Source: Kiritimatiellia bacterium (lineage in GTDB: Bacteria > Verrucomicrobiota > Kiritimatiellia > RFP12 > UBA1067). Taken from it: 28,777 bases of DNA. The stretch covers positions 1 to 28,777 of the forward strand of contig CAAFYT010000070.1 of assembly GCA_900767325.1 (NCBI GenBank), read 5' to 3'. Below the pieces are notes generated by a model, which saw only the letters and a list, made by a program, of their open reading frames with translations, was not told the origin of the DNA and ran no database searches. Shown here in pieces: positions 6,622 through 17,255 of the stretch. The translations under genes were made by a program, and so were the position numbers. Position 1 is the stretch's first letter, and each line of letters starts with the position of its first letter.

Positions 6622-7716
6622 CTATGCGACCGGCCGCAGATAGTGCGCCTTCAGGGCACGCCAGAGGACCACGCAGAACGCCGAAAGCGGAATCGCCAGC
6701 AGCATCCCCAGCATTGGCCCGAGCAACGTATCCCAGAAGAAGAAACTGAAGATCACGCCGGCGTAGCTCAACCCCGTCTTGTCGCCCTGGATCTTCGGCG
6801 TGATCAGGTAGCCGTCGAGGATCTGCCCCGTCAGCCAGACCGCCAGCACCAGCAGGAGCTTCGTCGTCGATCCCCCGTTCGCGAAATACGCGAGCGGCAA
6901 GGCGATCGGCAGGCAGACGATCGAACCGAAGAAGGGAATCAGGTTCAGAACGCCCAGCACGAAGCCGATCATGAAGCCATACGGCAGGCCGACGAGCCAG
7001 AAGCCCGTTCCATACATCACGCCTTCGATGAGGCAGATCACGGTCTGGCGCTGGAAGAAGTTGACGAGAATGTCGACGAACACGTTGATCTGCTCGGCCA
7101 GGAAGACGCGCGTATCCGCCTTCAGGAAGGGAATCTTGTCGACCAGTTCGCCGCCGCGCCGCTCCCGCGTCGTCAGGAAGAACACGAAGAAGCACAGCGA
7201 AACGAGGATCGACACGACGCCCGAGAGGCACCGCAGCGCCCCCGAGCCCGCCTCGAGCGCCGTCGAACCATACCGCAGGTAGACATCTCCCAGACGATCA
7301 TAGGGAACGCCGAACTGCAACAGGAGCGAGTGGAGCTTGGGGAACGTGCCGCGGAACCACACGACGACCTGATGGAACAGGGTCGGCCCCTGGGCGATCA
7401 GGTTCGAGATCTGATCGACCAGCACCGAACCCGCGTACCACAGGAAAAACCCGATCGGAACGAAGACCGTCGTCAGCATGATGACCAGCGCCAGATTCGC
7501 GTTCGGCACGGTCTTCTTCCACCACGTGTAGTAGGGGCGGAAGAACAGCGCGAGGAAGAACCCGGCGATCACCGGAACCACGGCGGCCGAGGTGAGCTGC
7601 AGGAGGCGCAACGCCATGTAGGCGAAGAACGCCACGAAGGCGATCACCACGCCCAACGAGAGCATCGTGATGGCCGACGCGATCACCTTCTTCTGTCCGC
7701 TCGTGAACTCGATCAT
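6622..7716 (-). CDS. AI-2E family transporter (PerM/YdiK-like permease)
   Basis: A 364-residue polytopic membrane protein of the AI-2E/UPF0118 family. Members have been linked to autoinducer-2 export, Na+/H+ exchange or general permease roles. Hydrophobic segments lie near residues 10-65 (two or three helices), a large soluble region near 90-140, and five or so helices follow to the C-terminus. The blocks GLPYGFMIGFVLGVLNLIPFFGS and a later PKIQGDKTGLS are family hallmarks. The start is placed at the ATG at 7716, 9 bases after an extended -10. The frame stays open to 7755, but that extension would cover the promoter. Its substrate is unknown. The riboswitch of the next gene begins about 10 bases after its stop. 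Confidence 0.87.
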   Translation of the reverse strand: MIEFTSGQKKVIASAITMLSLGVVIAFVAFFAYMALRLLQLTSAAVVPVIAGFFLALFFRPYYTWWKKTVPNANLALVIMLTTVFVPIGFFLWYAGSVLVDQISNLIAQGPTLFHQVVVWFRGTFPKLHSLLLQFGVPYDRLGDVYLRYGSTALEAGSGALRCLSGVVSILVSLCFFVFFLTTRERRGGELVDKIPFLKADTRVFLAEQINVFVDILVNFFQRQTVICLIEGVMYGTGFWLVGLPYGFMIGFVLGVLNLIPFFGSIVCLPIALPLAYFANGGSTTKLLLVLAVWLTGQILDGYLITPKIQGDKTGLSYAGVIFSFFFWDTLLGPMLGMLLAIPLSAFCVVLWRALKAHYLRPVA

Positions 7717-7725
7717 AACAGGGGG

Positions 7726-7734
7726 ATTATACCA
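7726..7734 (-). promoter_or_regulatory. Extended -10 promoter of the AI-2E transporter
   Basis: TGGTATAAT on the minus strand, preceded by AAATA, ends 9 bases before the ATG at 7716. The bases between (CCCCCTGTT) contain no ribosome-binding site. Confidence 0.8.
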
Positions 7735-7761
7735 TATTTCCCACGCGCCCGGCAACGCCCC

Positions 7762-8679
7762 TCACAATTCGGTGAGAATGAGCCGCGTCGATTCGGCCGT
7801 CGCGTGGATCTCAAGGGGATCGGCATCGGCGGGGAGGAGGAACGATTCGCCGAACGACGCGACATCCGTCGAACCCGAGAGCACGAAGCCCGCGATGAAG
7901 CTCGAACCGTCGGGCCGCAGGGTCAGCGCACGCGGAACCGCCGTCACGCGGATCCTGAAGAACGGCGTCGAGAGCGAGTCGCCGCGAACGACCTCGGCGG
8001 GCGGAAGGTCGTAGTCGATGGTGCGGAACGCCTCCTCGACGTGCAGGGCGCGCCGCCGCCCCGCGGCGTCCTTGCGATCCCAGTCGTAGAGCCGGTAGGT
8101 CGTGTCGCTCGACTGCTGCACCTCGTAGACGAAGCAACCGCCGCCGATCGCGTGCGGCAGGCCGCCCGGAACGTACAGCATGTCGCCCTCCCTGACCTGG
8201 ATCGGGTTCATCTGATCGAGGAGGATCGCGCCCTGCTCGACGATCTCCCTGAGGTCGTGCTCCTCGAAGCGGTGCTTCAGCCCCGCGTAGAGCGAAGCGC
8301 CCGGAAACGCCTTGATCACATACCACGCCTCGGCCTTCGGATCGCCCCCCGTCAGCGCCGCGTTCCGTTCGCTCGGATGCACCTGCAGACTGAGCGGCCA
8401 ATGCGCGTCCACCAGCTTGAAGAGAAGCGGAAACTTCTCGACGGTGGGCGACTTGGAGCCGACGAGACCGCGTCCGCAGGCCTTCGTGAGCTCGTCCAGC
8501 GTGCGCCCGTCGCACGCCCCGCCATCGACGATGCTCATGCCGTAGCGGTGCCCCGAGATCTCCCAGCTCTCGGAGCAGATCGCCGGCGCATCGGCGCGCG
8601 CGAAGTGGCGCGCGGCCATCTTTCCGCCCCAGGGGGCCGAGGAGTAGATGTGCCGGAACCTGAGAACGCCGGTCTTCAT
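7762..8679 (-). CDS. manA: Mannose-6-phosphate isomerase, class I
   Basis: A 305-residue zinc enzyme that interconverts mannose 6-phosphate and fructose 6-phosphate, supplying GDP-mannose synthesis or mannose use. The zinc ligands of type I enzymes are visible: Q99 and H101 in LQVHP, E117 in KAEAWYV, and H176 in GLPHAIG. The N-terminal APWGG block and the SESWEISGH block at 36-44 are also typical. The length matches the short Firmicute-type ManA rather than the 390-residue enteric form. The ATG at 8679 overlaps the rpoN stop as ATGA, and GGAGGG lies about 10 bases upstream. It is the last gene of a fusA-rpoN-manA unit. The sugar nucleotides could serve the glycosyltransferases elsewhere in this window. 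Confidence 0.93.
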   Translation of the reverse strand: MKTGVLRFRHIYSSAPWGGKMAARHFARADAPAICSESWEISGHRYGMSIVDGGACDGRTLDELTKACGRGLVGSKSPTVEKFPLLFKLVDAHWPLSLQVHPSERNAALTGGDPKAEAWYVIKAFPGASLYAGLKHRFEEHDLREIVEQGAILLDQMNPIQVREGDMLYVPGGLPHAIGGGCFVYEVQQSSDTTYRLYDWDRKDAAGRRRALHVEEAFRTIDYDLPPAEVVRGDSLSTPFFRIRVTAVPRALTLRPDGSSFIAGFVLSGSTDVASFGESFLLPADADPLEIHATAESTRLILTEL

Positions 8680-10051
8680 CGTCCCGTCCCTCCGCGCCGC
8701 TCGCTCGCGCTGGGGATGCCGAGCTTCTCACGATACTTCGCAACCGTCCGCCGCGCGATCGAGAACCCCTTCGCCTTCAGCGCCGCGGCAAGCTTCTCGT
8801 CCGAAAGCGGCTCGGTCTCGGCGGCGACCTCGGCATTGAGCGCCGCAAGAACCGCGTCCTGCGAGACGAGCGTTTCGCCGAAGCGAAGACCGGCCGAGAG
8901 GAATCGGCGCAATTCGATCGTGCCGCGGGGCGTTGCCGCGTACTTGTCGCGCACGGTCCGCGAGACCGTCGCGCCGCTCACGCCGACCGCTTTCGCGATC
9001 TCGCCTTCCGTCAGGGGCTTGAGCGCCTTGAAGCCCTGCTCGAAGAACTCCTGCTGGCGATCGAAGATCGTCTGGGCGATCGCCGCAACCGTCTCCTGCC
9101 GCTTCGCCACCGCGCACCTGAAGCTCTTCGCCGCCTCGATGCGCTCGCGCACATAGGCCTTCGTCTCCTCGCTCTGGGCCGGATCCTCCAAGAGGGCCGC
9201 GAAGGTCTTGGAGAGGCGGATCTCCGGCAGCGATCGCGCATCGGTCTGCGCCAGCCAGCGACCGTCCTTCCTGACCGCGTGGATCTCGGGGTTCACGTAT
9301 TCCACGCGGTCGCGCGCGCTCGGAAACCTCCGCCCGGGGCGACCATCCAGCGAACGCAAGGCGCGAATCGCCGCCCGGACCTCTTCGGCATCGGAGCCCA
9401 GGGCCCGGACGATTTCGTCGATTCGCCCGGCGGCAAGGTTCTCGAGGTGGTCCGCGACGATCCGCTCCACCAGCTTCCGCACCGCACCATTCTCGATCGC
9501 GTCGGTCTGCGCCAGCAGACAGTCGCGCGCGTCAAGCGCCCCGCATCCCGCCGGATCGAACTCCGAGATCCTCCGGAGCGCGGCCCTGACCTCGCCTTCG
9601 CTCCGGCCGAAGGCCATCGCCACGTCGGGAATCGACCCCTTGTAGTAGCCGTTGTCGTCGAGATCGCCGACGAGCGTCTCGACCATCGGCCAGTCCGCGG
9701 CGGGAATGTCCGAAAGCGGCAGCTGCTCCAGAAGGTGGTCCTGCAGCGTCTCCTCCTTCACCTGGCTGTCGAAGAACGCCTGCCGCCGATCCGCCGCCTC
9801 TTCGTCGCGATTGCCGCCCGGCTCGAAGTCGTCCTCGGGATAGTCCGGCTCGCGCTCCTCCTCGGCGTGGGACTTCTCGACCTCCGAAAGCGGCGTTTCC
9901 AGAACGTGCTCCACGTCGTCGATCGCGGGGTTCGCGGCCATCTCGGCCAGGATCTCGCTCCGCAGCTCCGGCAGGGACTTCGCCAAGAGCTTCAGCCCCT
10001 GTATCTGGCGCGGCGAAATCGCCATCGCCTGCCGCTGGCTCTGCGTCTGCC

Positions 10052-10055
<4 letters not shown>
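8676..10055 (-). CDS. rpoN: RNA polymerase sigma-54 factor
   Basis: A 459-residue sigma-54, which directs RNA polymerase to -24/-12 promoters that need an AAA+ activator. Region I is present near residues 1-50 (AISPRQIQGLKLL, then LxxEI, then NPAID). An acidic region II covers about 50-95. The core-binding domain follows, and the DNA-binding C-terminus has a helix-turn-helix near 345-375 and the RpoN box ARRTVAKYRE at 434-443. The start is the GTG at 10055, which overlaps the fusA stop as GTGA. GGAG lies 11 bases upstream, a little far. Its place in one transcript with elongation factor G and manA is unusual. No enhancer-binding activator gene is in the window. Confidence 0.95.
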
Positions 10056-12124
<2,069 letters not shown>

Positions 12125-12133
12125 GATTTTCGT

Positions 12134-12142
12134 ATTATACCA
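12134..12142 (-). promoter_or_regulatory. Extended -10 promoter of fusA-rpoN-manA, inside deoC
   Basis: TGGTATAAT on the minus strand ends 9 bases before the fusA ATG. The deoC stop TAA (12135-12137) is inside the -10, and the preceding ATG GTA codons of deoC supply the TGG extension. No -35-like hexamer is visible at 16-18 bases. Confidence 0.82.
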
Positions 12143-12785
12143 TATTCAGCCCCGCGCTTGCACCCAGGCGCGTCGCGCCGGCGGCGAGCATCGCGAGCGC
12201 GGCGCGGCGGTCGCGGAGGCCTCCCGCCGCCTTGACGCCCATCGCCTTTCCCACGCTCCGCCGCATCAGCTTCACGTCCCCGACCGTCGCGCCGCCCCGC
12301 CCGAAGCCCGTCGAGGTCTTCACGAAGTCGAAGCCGGCCGCCTCGGCGATCCGGCAGCCGCGCACGATCTCGTCCCGCGTGAGATTGCAGCATTCCAGGA
12401 TGAGCTTCAGCACGAGGCCGCGCTTCGCCTTGCGGCAGGCGGCGACCTGGGCCTTGAGTTCGGCGAGGCACCGCTCGGGTTCGTACTTGAGAAGCCGCTG
12501 GTTGATGACGAAGTCGAGTTCGTCCGCGCCATCGCGTATCGCCGTTCGCGCTTCTGCGATGCGAACGCTTGAAACGCCCTGCCCGAGCGGAAAGTCAACG
12601 ACCCCGCAGACCTTCACGCCGCTCGACCGGAGAAGCCGCGCGGCCGTCCTGATTTCGGCCGGGTTCACGCAAACGGAGGCGAAAGACGCCTCCTTCGCCT
12701 CGCGGCAGAGTCGGACGATTGCCTCGCGCTCGCCCGCCGGATTCAGGAAGGTATGATCGATGAACTTGGCGATATTCCTTTTCAT
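12135..12785 (-). CDS. deoC: Deoxyribose-phosphate aldolase
   Basis: A 216-residue class I aldolase that splits 2-deoxyribose 5-phosphate into glyceraldehyde 3-phosphate and acetaldehyde in deoxynucleoside breakdown. The Schiff-base lysine is K156 in FVKTSTGFG. The second active-site lysine is K185 in KAAGG, and the acidic residue is D91 in ELDFVIN. The N-terminus KFIDHTFLNP is typical. The start is the ATG at 12785, 7 bases after an extended -10; upstream in-frame starts would place the promoter inside the gene. The C-terminus ends ...GLNMV, and its final two codons and stop are part of the fusA promoter. It stands alone, without other deo genes. Confidence 0.94.
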   Translation of the reverse strand: MKRNIAKFIDHTFLNPAGEREAIVRLCREAKEASFASVCVNPAEIRTAARLLRSSGVKVCGVVDFPLGQGVSSVRIAEARTAIRDGADELDFVINQRLLKYEPERCLAELKAQVAACRKAKRGLVLKLILECCNLTRDEIVRGCRIAEAAGFDFVKTSTGFGRGGATVGDVKLMRRSVGKAMGVKAAGGLRDRRAALAMLAAGATRLGASAGLNMV

Positions 12786-12792
12786 ACCGCAC

Positions 12793-12801
12793 ATTATACC
12801 A
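12793..12801 (-). promoter_or_regulatory. Extended -10 promoter of deoC
   Basis: TGGTATAAT on the minus strand, preceded by GAATA, ends 7 bases before the deoC ATG at 12785. TTGGAA lies 15 bases upstream, a poor -35 at short spacing. A leaderless transcript is predicted. Confidence 0.82.
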
Positions 12802-12833
12802 TATTCCACCCTCTTCCAACTCTCGCGCTCGTC

Positions 12834-13775
12834 TTACTTCACCGTCAAACTGTTGTTGAGCGAAGCTGCAAGCGAGATCGCCTCTTCACGCGAGAAGTCC
12901 CCGGAAATGGCGAACTCGCCGCAATTGATCTCCATTTGAATGACAGGCGCAGACACCAGCCGTCCATTCACGACAATGGCCAGCCGACGGCCCGCTCCCC
13001 GCGGATTCTTCTTTCCGTGCGGCATGTACGCCCTCGTCAGTTCGGCCAATCGATGGCTTGCCGAAGAATTCAGATGTACTTTGACTAGATAGCCGTCGGC
13101 AATCGGATTCCTCTCCGCCGAAGCGGACTCGACATCCCCCTCCGTCAGCTCCGCTTGGTCGCTGACAAAAACGACCTCGACAACCTCACCTTTCCTTTCC
13201 CGTGTCATCAGGCGATACCCTTCTACGGATTTCGCCGAGGCGACCAATTGCGTGCTGATCGCCCCTGTTGACATCAAGGGTTTGATCAGCTCATCCGTTT
13301 CTGGATGGCACAAGCAAAGCTCAAGGTGAACGGGCTCGTTGCACTCAGGCATCTCGTCCAACGTCAGTTCCTCTTCAGCGGACACTCCCTGACAAGAGGT
13401 TTGGACAACGGGCCACGCGACAGAAAAGACAACGAACAGCACCAGCAGCATCCACGCCGTCTTCGAATGTGCCGCGCAATCCGCACAAATGGACTCGAAG
13501 TCTCGCTTATGCACATAACGATAGATGAATACAGCCGGGATCAGCGTGATGGCGACCGGCATCAGAAACAACACCAACTGCGCCACGACCGCACCGAACC
13601 ATTCATAGACCGCAATGATCAGTTTGGATTGCAAGCCCCAAGGCGCATTCATGCAACCGATATGCTCAAGCACCATACAAAACAGCGAGTCCACAAAGCT
13701 CACCAGGCGCAGCAGCGGGTGCATCAACGCGGCGAACGCAATAAACGCGATAACGAACGACCTCTTCCTTGTCAT
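12834..13775 (-). CDS. Membrane protein with SecD P1-head-like periplasmic domain
   Basis: A 313-residue protein, not full SecD. Hydrophobic segments lie near 7-27, 62-84 and 105-125. A long exported region follows, and its C-terminal part matches the SecD first periplasmic (P1) domain. The match runs from a Leu-Thr-x-x-Asp-Val segment near 210 to the head block at 265-309 (LAIVVNGRLVSAPVI, then ISGDFSREEA, then LAASLN). The transport helices of SecDF are missing, so it cannot be a Sec motor on its own. It starts 26 bases after the sorting-tail protein, with AAGGGG 7 bases upstream, and is probably the third gene of the exosortase unit. Two Cys pairs (CADC at 97-100, CLC near 154-156) are visible. 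Its function is unknown; a role in presenting or releasing the exported partner is speculative. Confidence 0.8.
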   Translation of the reverse strand: MTRKRSFVIAFIAFAALMHPLLRLVSFVDSLFCMVLEHIGCMNAPWGLQSKLIIAVYEWFGAVVAQLVLFLMPVAITLIPAVFIYRYVHKRDFESICADCAAHSKTAWMLLVLFVVFSVAWPVVQTSCQGVSAEEELTLDEMPECNEPVHLELCLCHPETDELIKPLMSTGAISTQLVASAKSVEGYRLMTRERKGEVVEVVFVSDQAELTEGDVESASAERNPIADGYLVKVHLNSSASHRLAELTRAYMPHGKKNPRGAGRRLAIVVNGRLVSAPVIQMEINCGEFAISGDFSREEAISLAASLNNSLTVK

Positions 13776-13801
13776 TCTTTCACCCCTTACCTTTTCGAGA
13801 C

Positions 13802-16609
13802 CTATCCCCTAATCATCAACCTTCGCATCAAACGACAACCAAGAACGATTATCGCAAATCCGCCAAGAATCAACAACATCCCAGGCGCATCGCTGGAGGT
13901 CGGCGACTCCGGCTCTTCGAAACTGAACGCTTTATCGCCAGAAAGGGCCTCCATCTCCTTCTGCTTGAGCGCCTTCTCCTGCGCCGATGTCTCGACCGCG
14001 AGATAGGCGCTTTGCGTCGTGAGCACTCCCGTTTCGCGCGTACCGTCCAGAAGCTCTTTGCGCAGATCTATCGCTGGTTTCAGGAACGCCTCGTTCTCCC
14101 GCGCCCAGAGCTTTGCGCCCTTGGACCACTTGCCGTCATCGACCGTTGCACCTTTCACCTTCGCGAAGACGAGCGCACTCTCGCCTTTCCGATACGGCAC
14201 CGCCACCCTGCCACCACCCTCGACCTCCAAAACATACCAGCCGTCAAGCGGACGATCCCCAAATGCTTTCACGCCCGGAAGTTCACGCCTAAGCGTGGTC
14301 AAAAACGAATTTGGCAATTGATAGTCTTTCGGCAAATCGGCGAGAGACGCGACCACCCTATTCGTCGCTGGAATCTGATACTCGCCATCATCCCCATATC
14401 CCCTGTGCGCAGGAACATGATACACAAACTCAAAAGACGGTTCCAAAAAAACACTTTCTCCAACCTCGTCGGGCAATAGCGTTGTCGCACACATCCGCAC
14501 CAACCGGCGCAAATCCCCCTTGAACTCGGGATCGTCAATCGAAAGCGGGTTTATGCCGCATTTCTCGCGGATCCTCAACACCTCATTCGTGTGCGAATCC
14601 ATCCATGCAGCAGAAACGAGCGTCACATCCGCGTCCTTTACCGTCACAAGTTCGGCAACCGGCCCACCCCACACGACAATCGGTCTCACAGTCTGTTCAC
14701 CGATCATGATCGGCTCGCAAAGCGGCGCAAGCGCCGTTGTGCGTAGCGTAATTTCGACATCTCGTCCCTTCTCGTCAACGGGGAAAATCTTGAGCGTGCC
14801 CGTCGTGGGCGTATCAAGCGTAATGATGGACGGATCGCGCCTTTGGGCGGTGATGTGCCGATAGACAAACTCCGCCGCCTTGCGCTCGCTCGCCTTCGCG
14901 TTCTTCCAGGTGCCATCGTCCATCTTGAGCCGCATTCCTTCAATCCATGTGCCGGCTGGCAAACGGAACGGAGCAATAAACTCTTGATTGCCCCAGCTCC
15001 CTGCCGAGGCGTTTTTCTTCGCATGAACCTTGAGGAGATATTCGCCATTGCCCTTCGCGTCACAACTCGCCGTGAAATCAGTCGTTCGCGGCGGACGCAC
15101 CATCCAGCCGTTCGCCGCATTGCGATTATTGCGCCGCCCCGCATTGCCGCCAAACATTTGCGCCCCGAAGACATTGCGCCTGCGCTTCCAGTCCAGTTCA
15201 TTTTTGGAAAGCTTCTTGCCGAGAATACGCAGGTTCAGCTCTTCACGCAACGCATCGGCCATGTACAGTCCGTCGTAGACGCGAAACGTGCGCCACGCCG
15301 AAAGGAACGGAATCTCCGCACCGTCCGCGAAGTCGTTCGCGTTTATGATAATCCGCTCGGCTTGACGCTGCGAAACGGGAAGCGGCGCAGGCGGTGCGTC
15401 AAAATCCTCTTCCGTGTGCCATTTGACGAGCGCTTTCAGGCCCGCTCGCTCGATCTCCACATCCACAATAAACCCAAGCGGAATGACAAGGAACCCAAGC
15501 ACAGCAATCGTGATGAGCCGCGTCTTCGAATACGCACCGCGCAGCACCTTCCACGCCTCAAAGACATTGGCCGTGAAAAAGCGGAAAAGCAATGTCGGCG
15601 CAAGCATGAGGAAGCCCATACCCAACAACAGAATCGCCAACACCGCAAGCGGTAAGAATGGCACGAAGAGGAGGAAGAAGTAAAGAACAAATGGCGCCAT
15701 CGCGAGCTTCAGAAACCACAACACCAATCCCCGCCAAGAGGGTTTTGTCTCCGGCAACATCACGAACGCCGTCATCGCCGAAAGCACCCACGGCCAAAAA
15801 TTCACAAAGTCCGCCGGAAACGGAATACGCAAATTGAGGGCGAGCCCTCCCCATGGCAGGGCGAGGCCAAAAACAAGCGCGGATACGATCCGCTTCATTC
15901 GTTCGTTTTTGGTTGAAAAACGGCTGCCAATCAAATGCATCAGCCGCAGAAAGCCGATGAACAGCGTGAGCGACCCCAGAACCACCCCGACTGCGACGAT
16001 ATGCCCCGCGATAGCGTCTGCCGTCTTCGAGGCGACATGACCACCGCCCTTATGCGCCATCCGCCAAATGGCATCGGCAATCTGAACGACCACATAGACG
16101 CCGAACGGTCCGCCAATGGTCATCAGGAGCGTCAATCCGAGATCCGGACCAAAATCCAGTTTCCAGTTCGCCGTCGCAATCCGCGCGACGCCAGCGAAGA
16201 TCGGCGGCACGACACCAATGAAAAACGAGAGGACTACCGTCGGACCAAAGATCCACGAATCGACCTTGCTCGTTGCCTTACACATAAGCGGAAACGCAAA
16301 ATAGGCGAAAGCGACGATCAAAAGCGCAAAGACGATCTGCGTCCAAACGCCAACTTTCTTCGGCCCTATCGCAAGCCGCAGTGTCGCTGCAACTGGTATT
16401 GCGACCGCTGCGACCAGCGCAACGAGCATCTTGGTGTCGAGAGATCCTTCCGCCTTCGCGAGCGCTTCGATCGTGATCCAATACACATATCCAAGCGCTC
16501 CAACCGCAAAAAGTGGAAAGAGAATGTGCGTCAGCACAAAGGTGAGAGGATGTGCAAACAGATTGATTTGCGAGGTCTGTTTATCCGAAAAGGTTTGAAT
16601 AGTTGTCAT
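13802..16609 (-). CDS. MSEP-CTERM-type membrane protein, exosortase substrate with VIT-like domain
   Basis: A 935-residue protein matching the large membrane protein that accompanies exosortase K. Residues 20-385 hold about eleven hydrophobic segments. The rest, about 390-905, is predicted to lie outside the membrane. Within it, residues 545-625 resemble a VIT domain (WIEGMRLKMDDG, ERKAAEFVY, RRDPSII, LKIFPVDEKG). The C-terminus has an exosortase-type tripartite tail: EEPESP at 898-903, a hydrophobic helix near 910-925 and a basic end (RLMRRLMIRG). The ATG at 16609 overlaps the exosortase stop as ATGA, with AAGGGAG 8 bases upstream. Base composition is visibly less GC-rich than neighbouring operons. 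The family name is from memory and the biological role is unknown. Confidence 0.85.
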   Translation of the reverse strand: MTTIQTFSDKQTSQINLFAHPLTFVLTHILFPLFAVGALGYVYWITIEALAKAEGSLDTKMLVALVAAVAIPVAATLRLAIGPKKVGVWTQIVFALLIVAFAYFAFPLMCKATSKVDSWIFGPTVVLSFFIGVVPPIFAGVARIATANWKLDFGPDLGLTLLMTIGGPFGVYVVVQIADAIWRMAHKGGGHVASKTADAIAGHIVAVGVVLGSLTLFIGFLRLMHLIGSRFSTKNERMKRIVSALVFGLALPWGGLALNLRIPFPADFVNFWPWVLSAMTAFVMLPETKPSWRGLVLWFLKLAMAPFVLYFFLLFVPFLPLAVLAILLLGMGFLMLAPTLLFRFFTANVFEAWKVLRGAYSKTRLITIAVLGFLVIPLGFIVDVEIERAGLKALVKWHTEEDFDAPPAPLPVSQRQAERIIINANDFADGAEIPFLSAWRTFRVYDGLYMADALREELNLRILGKKLSKNELDWKRRRNVFGAQMFGGNAGRRNNRNAANGWMVRPPRTTDFTASCDAKGNGEYLLKVHAKKNASAGSWGNQEFIAPFRLPAGTWIEGMRLKMDDGTWKNAKASERKAAEFVYRHITAQRRDPSIITLDTPTTGTLKIFPVDEKGRDVEITLRTTALAPLCEPIMIGEQTVRPIVVWGGPVAELVTVKDADVTLVSAAWMDSHTNEVLRIREKCGINPLSIDDPEFKGDLRRLVRMCATTLLPDEVGESVFLEPSFEFVYHVPAHRGYGDDGEYQIPATNRVVASLADLPKDYQLPNSFLTTLRRELPGVKAFGDRPLDGWYVLEVEGGGRVAVPYRKGESALVFAKVKGATVDDGKWSKGAKLWARENEAFLKPAIDLRKELLDGTRETGVLTTQSAYLAVETSAQEKALKQKEMEALSGDKAFSFEEPESPTSSDAPGMLLILGGFAIIVLGCRLMRRLMIRG

Positions 16610-17088
16610 CTTTTATCTCCCTTGAACGAAGAATACCAAATAAAGGCGAAAATTGGCAAGAAGAAAGCAACGCCGACGAGCAGGTGGACAATCGGCGCAT
16701 GGTCCTTCGGAAAGATAGAGTCGACCGGCACAAGCGCGATAATACGGAGCGAATTAACCACAAGCGTAATGACCCAGGCAAAAACGAAATCGAACGCATC
16801 GCGAAAACAACAAACGCCCACCCCTTCCCCTTCGCGTAAAATCCTCGCCGTCAGCAGAACGGATGCGACCAACGCGAAGAAATCTGTCGCAGCACACGAA
16901 CGCGTAACAGCAAGTGTTATTCCCCTCGCCGTAAAAGACAAACTTTCCGCCTCCAGCGGCACGCCATAGTAGAACGCAGCAACTTCCGCCGGAATGCGGC
17001 AAAACGAGGCAAGAATCATCGAATCAGGCAAAAGCGCCAACGCGAGTTTTATCACTCCGCACACAGCAACAAATATCACAACCTTCAT
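16606..17088 (-). CDS. xrtK: Exosortase K
   Basis: A 160-residue polytopic inner-membrane transpeptidase-like enzyme. Exosortases are thought to cut C-terminal sorting tails and pass the protein on to surface attachment. The expected Cys-Arg-His triad is present: C65 in VTRSCAATDFF, R115 in VNSLRI and H135 in PIVHLLVG, each near a predicted membrane helix. The short length, without the extra C-terminal domain of EpsH-type enzymes, fits exosortase K. The ATG at 17088 is chosen because AAGGAGG lies 9-10 bases upstream and the membrane homology begins there; earlier in-frame starts give an uncharged leader without homology. It overlaps its presumed substrate gene by 4 bases. The small archaeosortase-like forms are the alternative subgroup. 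Confidence 0.87.
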   Translation of the reverse strand: MKVVIFVAVCGVIKLALALLPDSMILASFCRIPAEVAAFYYGVPLEAESLSFTARGITLAVTRSCAATDFFALVASVLLTARILREGEGVGVCCFRDAFDFVFAWVITLVVNSLRIIALVPVDSIFPKDHAPIVHLLVGVAFFLPIFAFIWYSSFKGDKR

Positions 17089-17181
17089 GGGGACACACCC
17101 TCCTTTTCCCCTGTCTCTATTGCCTTTCATCGCTTTTCCCCAATGAAATCGCACTTTCCGCAAGATGCATGCCTCCAAACT

Positions 17182-17205
17182 TCTCTACCCACGCCCAAGT
17201 AGAGA
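17182..17205. repeat. Inverted repeat in the predicted exosortase K leader
   Basis: TCTCTAC at 17182-17188 pairs with GTAGAGA at 17199-17205 across a 10-base loop. It falls in the predicted 5' leader of the xrtK transcript, about 95 bases before the ATG. It could be an RNA hairpin or an operator. It matches no riboswitch class I know. Confidence 0.45.
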
Positions 17206-17255
17206 GCCAACTGCTGAAAGAGCATATGCCGCTCGCTCATATTCTTACTAAGCGA

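Noticed and set aside
6527..7231. N-terminal extension of the barrel protein to 509 residues
   Set aside because: It would read through the riboswitch and the AI-2E gene in another frame; the signal peptide marks the true start.
7717..7755. Upstream start for the AI-2E transporter
   Set aside because: It would translate through the promoter; the ATG at 7716 fits both the promoter spacing and the family.
6643..9156. 837-codon plus-strand open frame
   Set aside because: It lies opposite the AI-2E, manA and rpoN genes, is low-complexity Arg/Glu/Asp-rich, and matches no family.
12786..12809. Upstream start for deoC giving an MEYGIMCG extension
   Set aside because: The extension covers the TGGTATAAT promoter, and family homology begins at MKRNIAKFIDHT.
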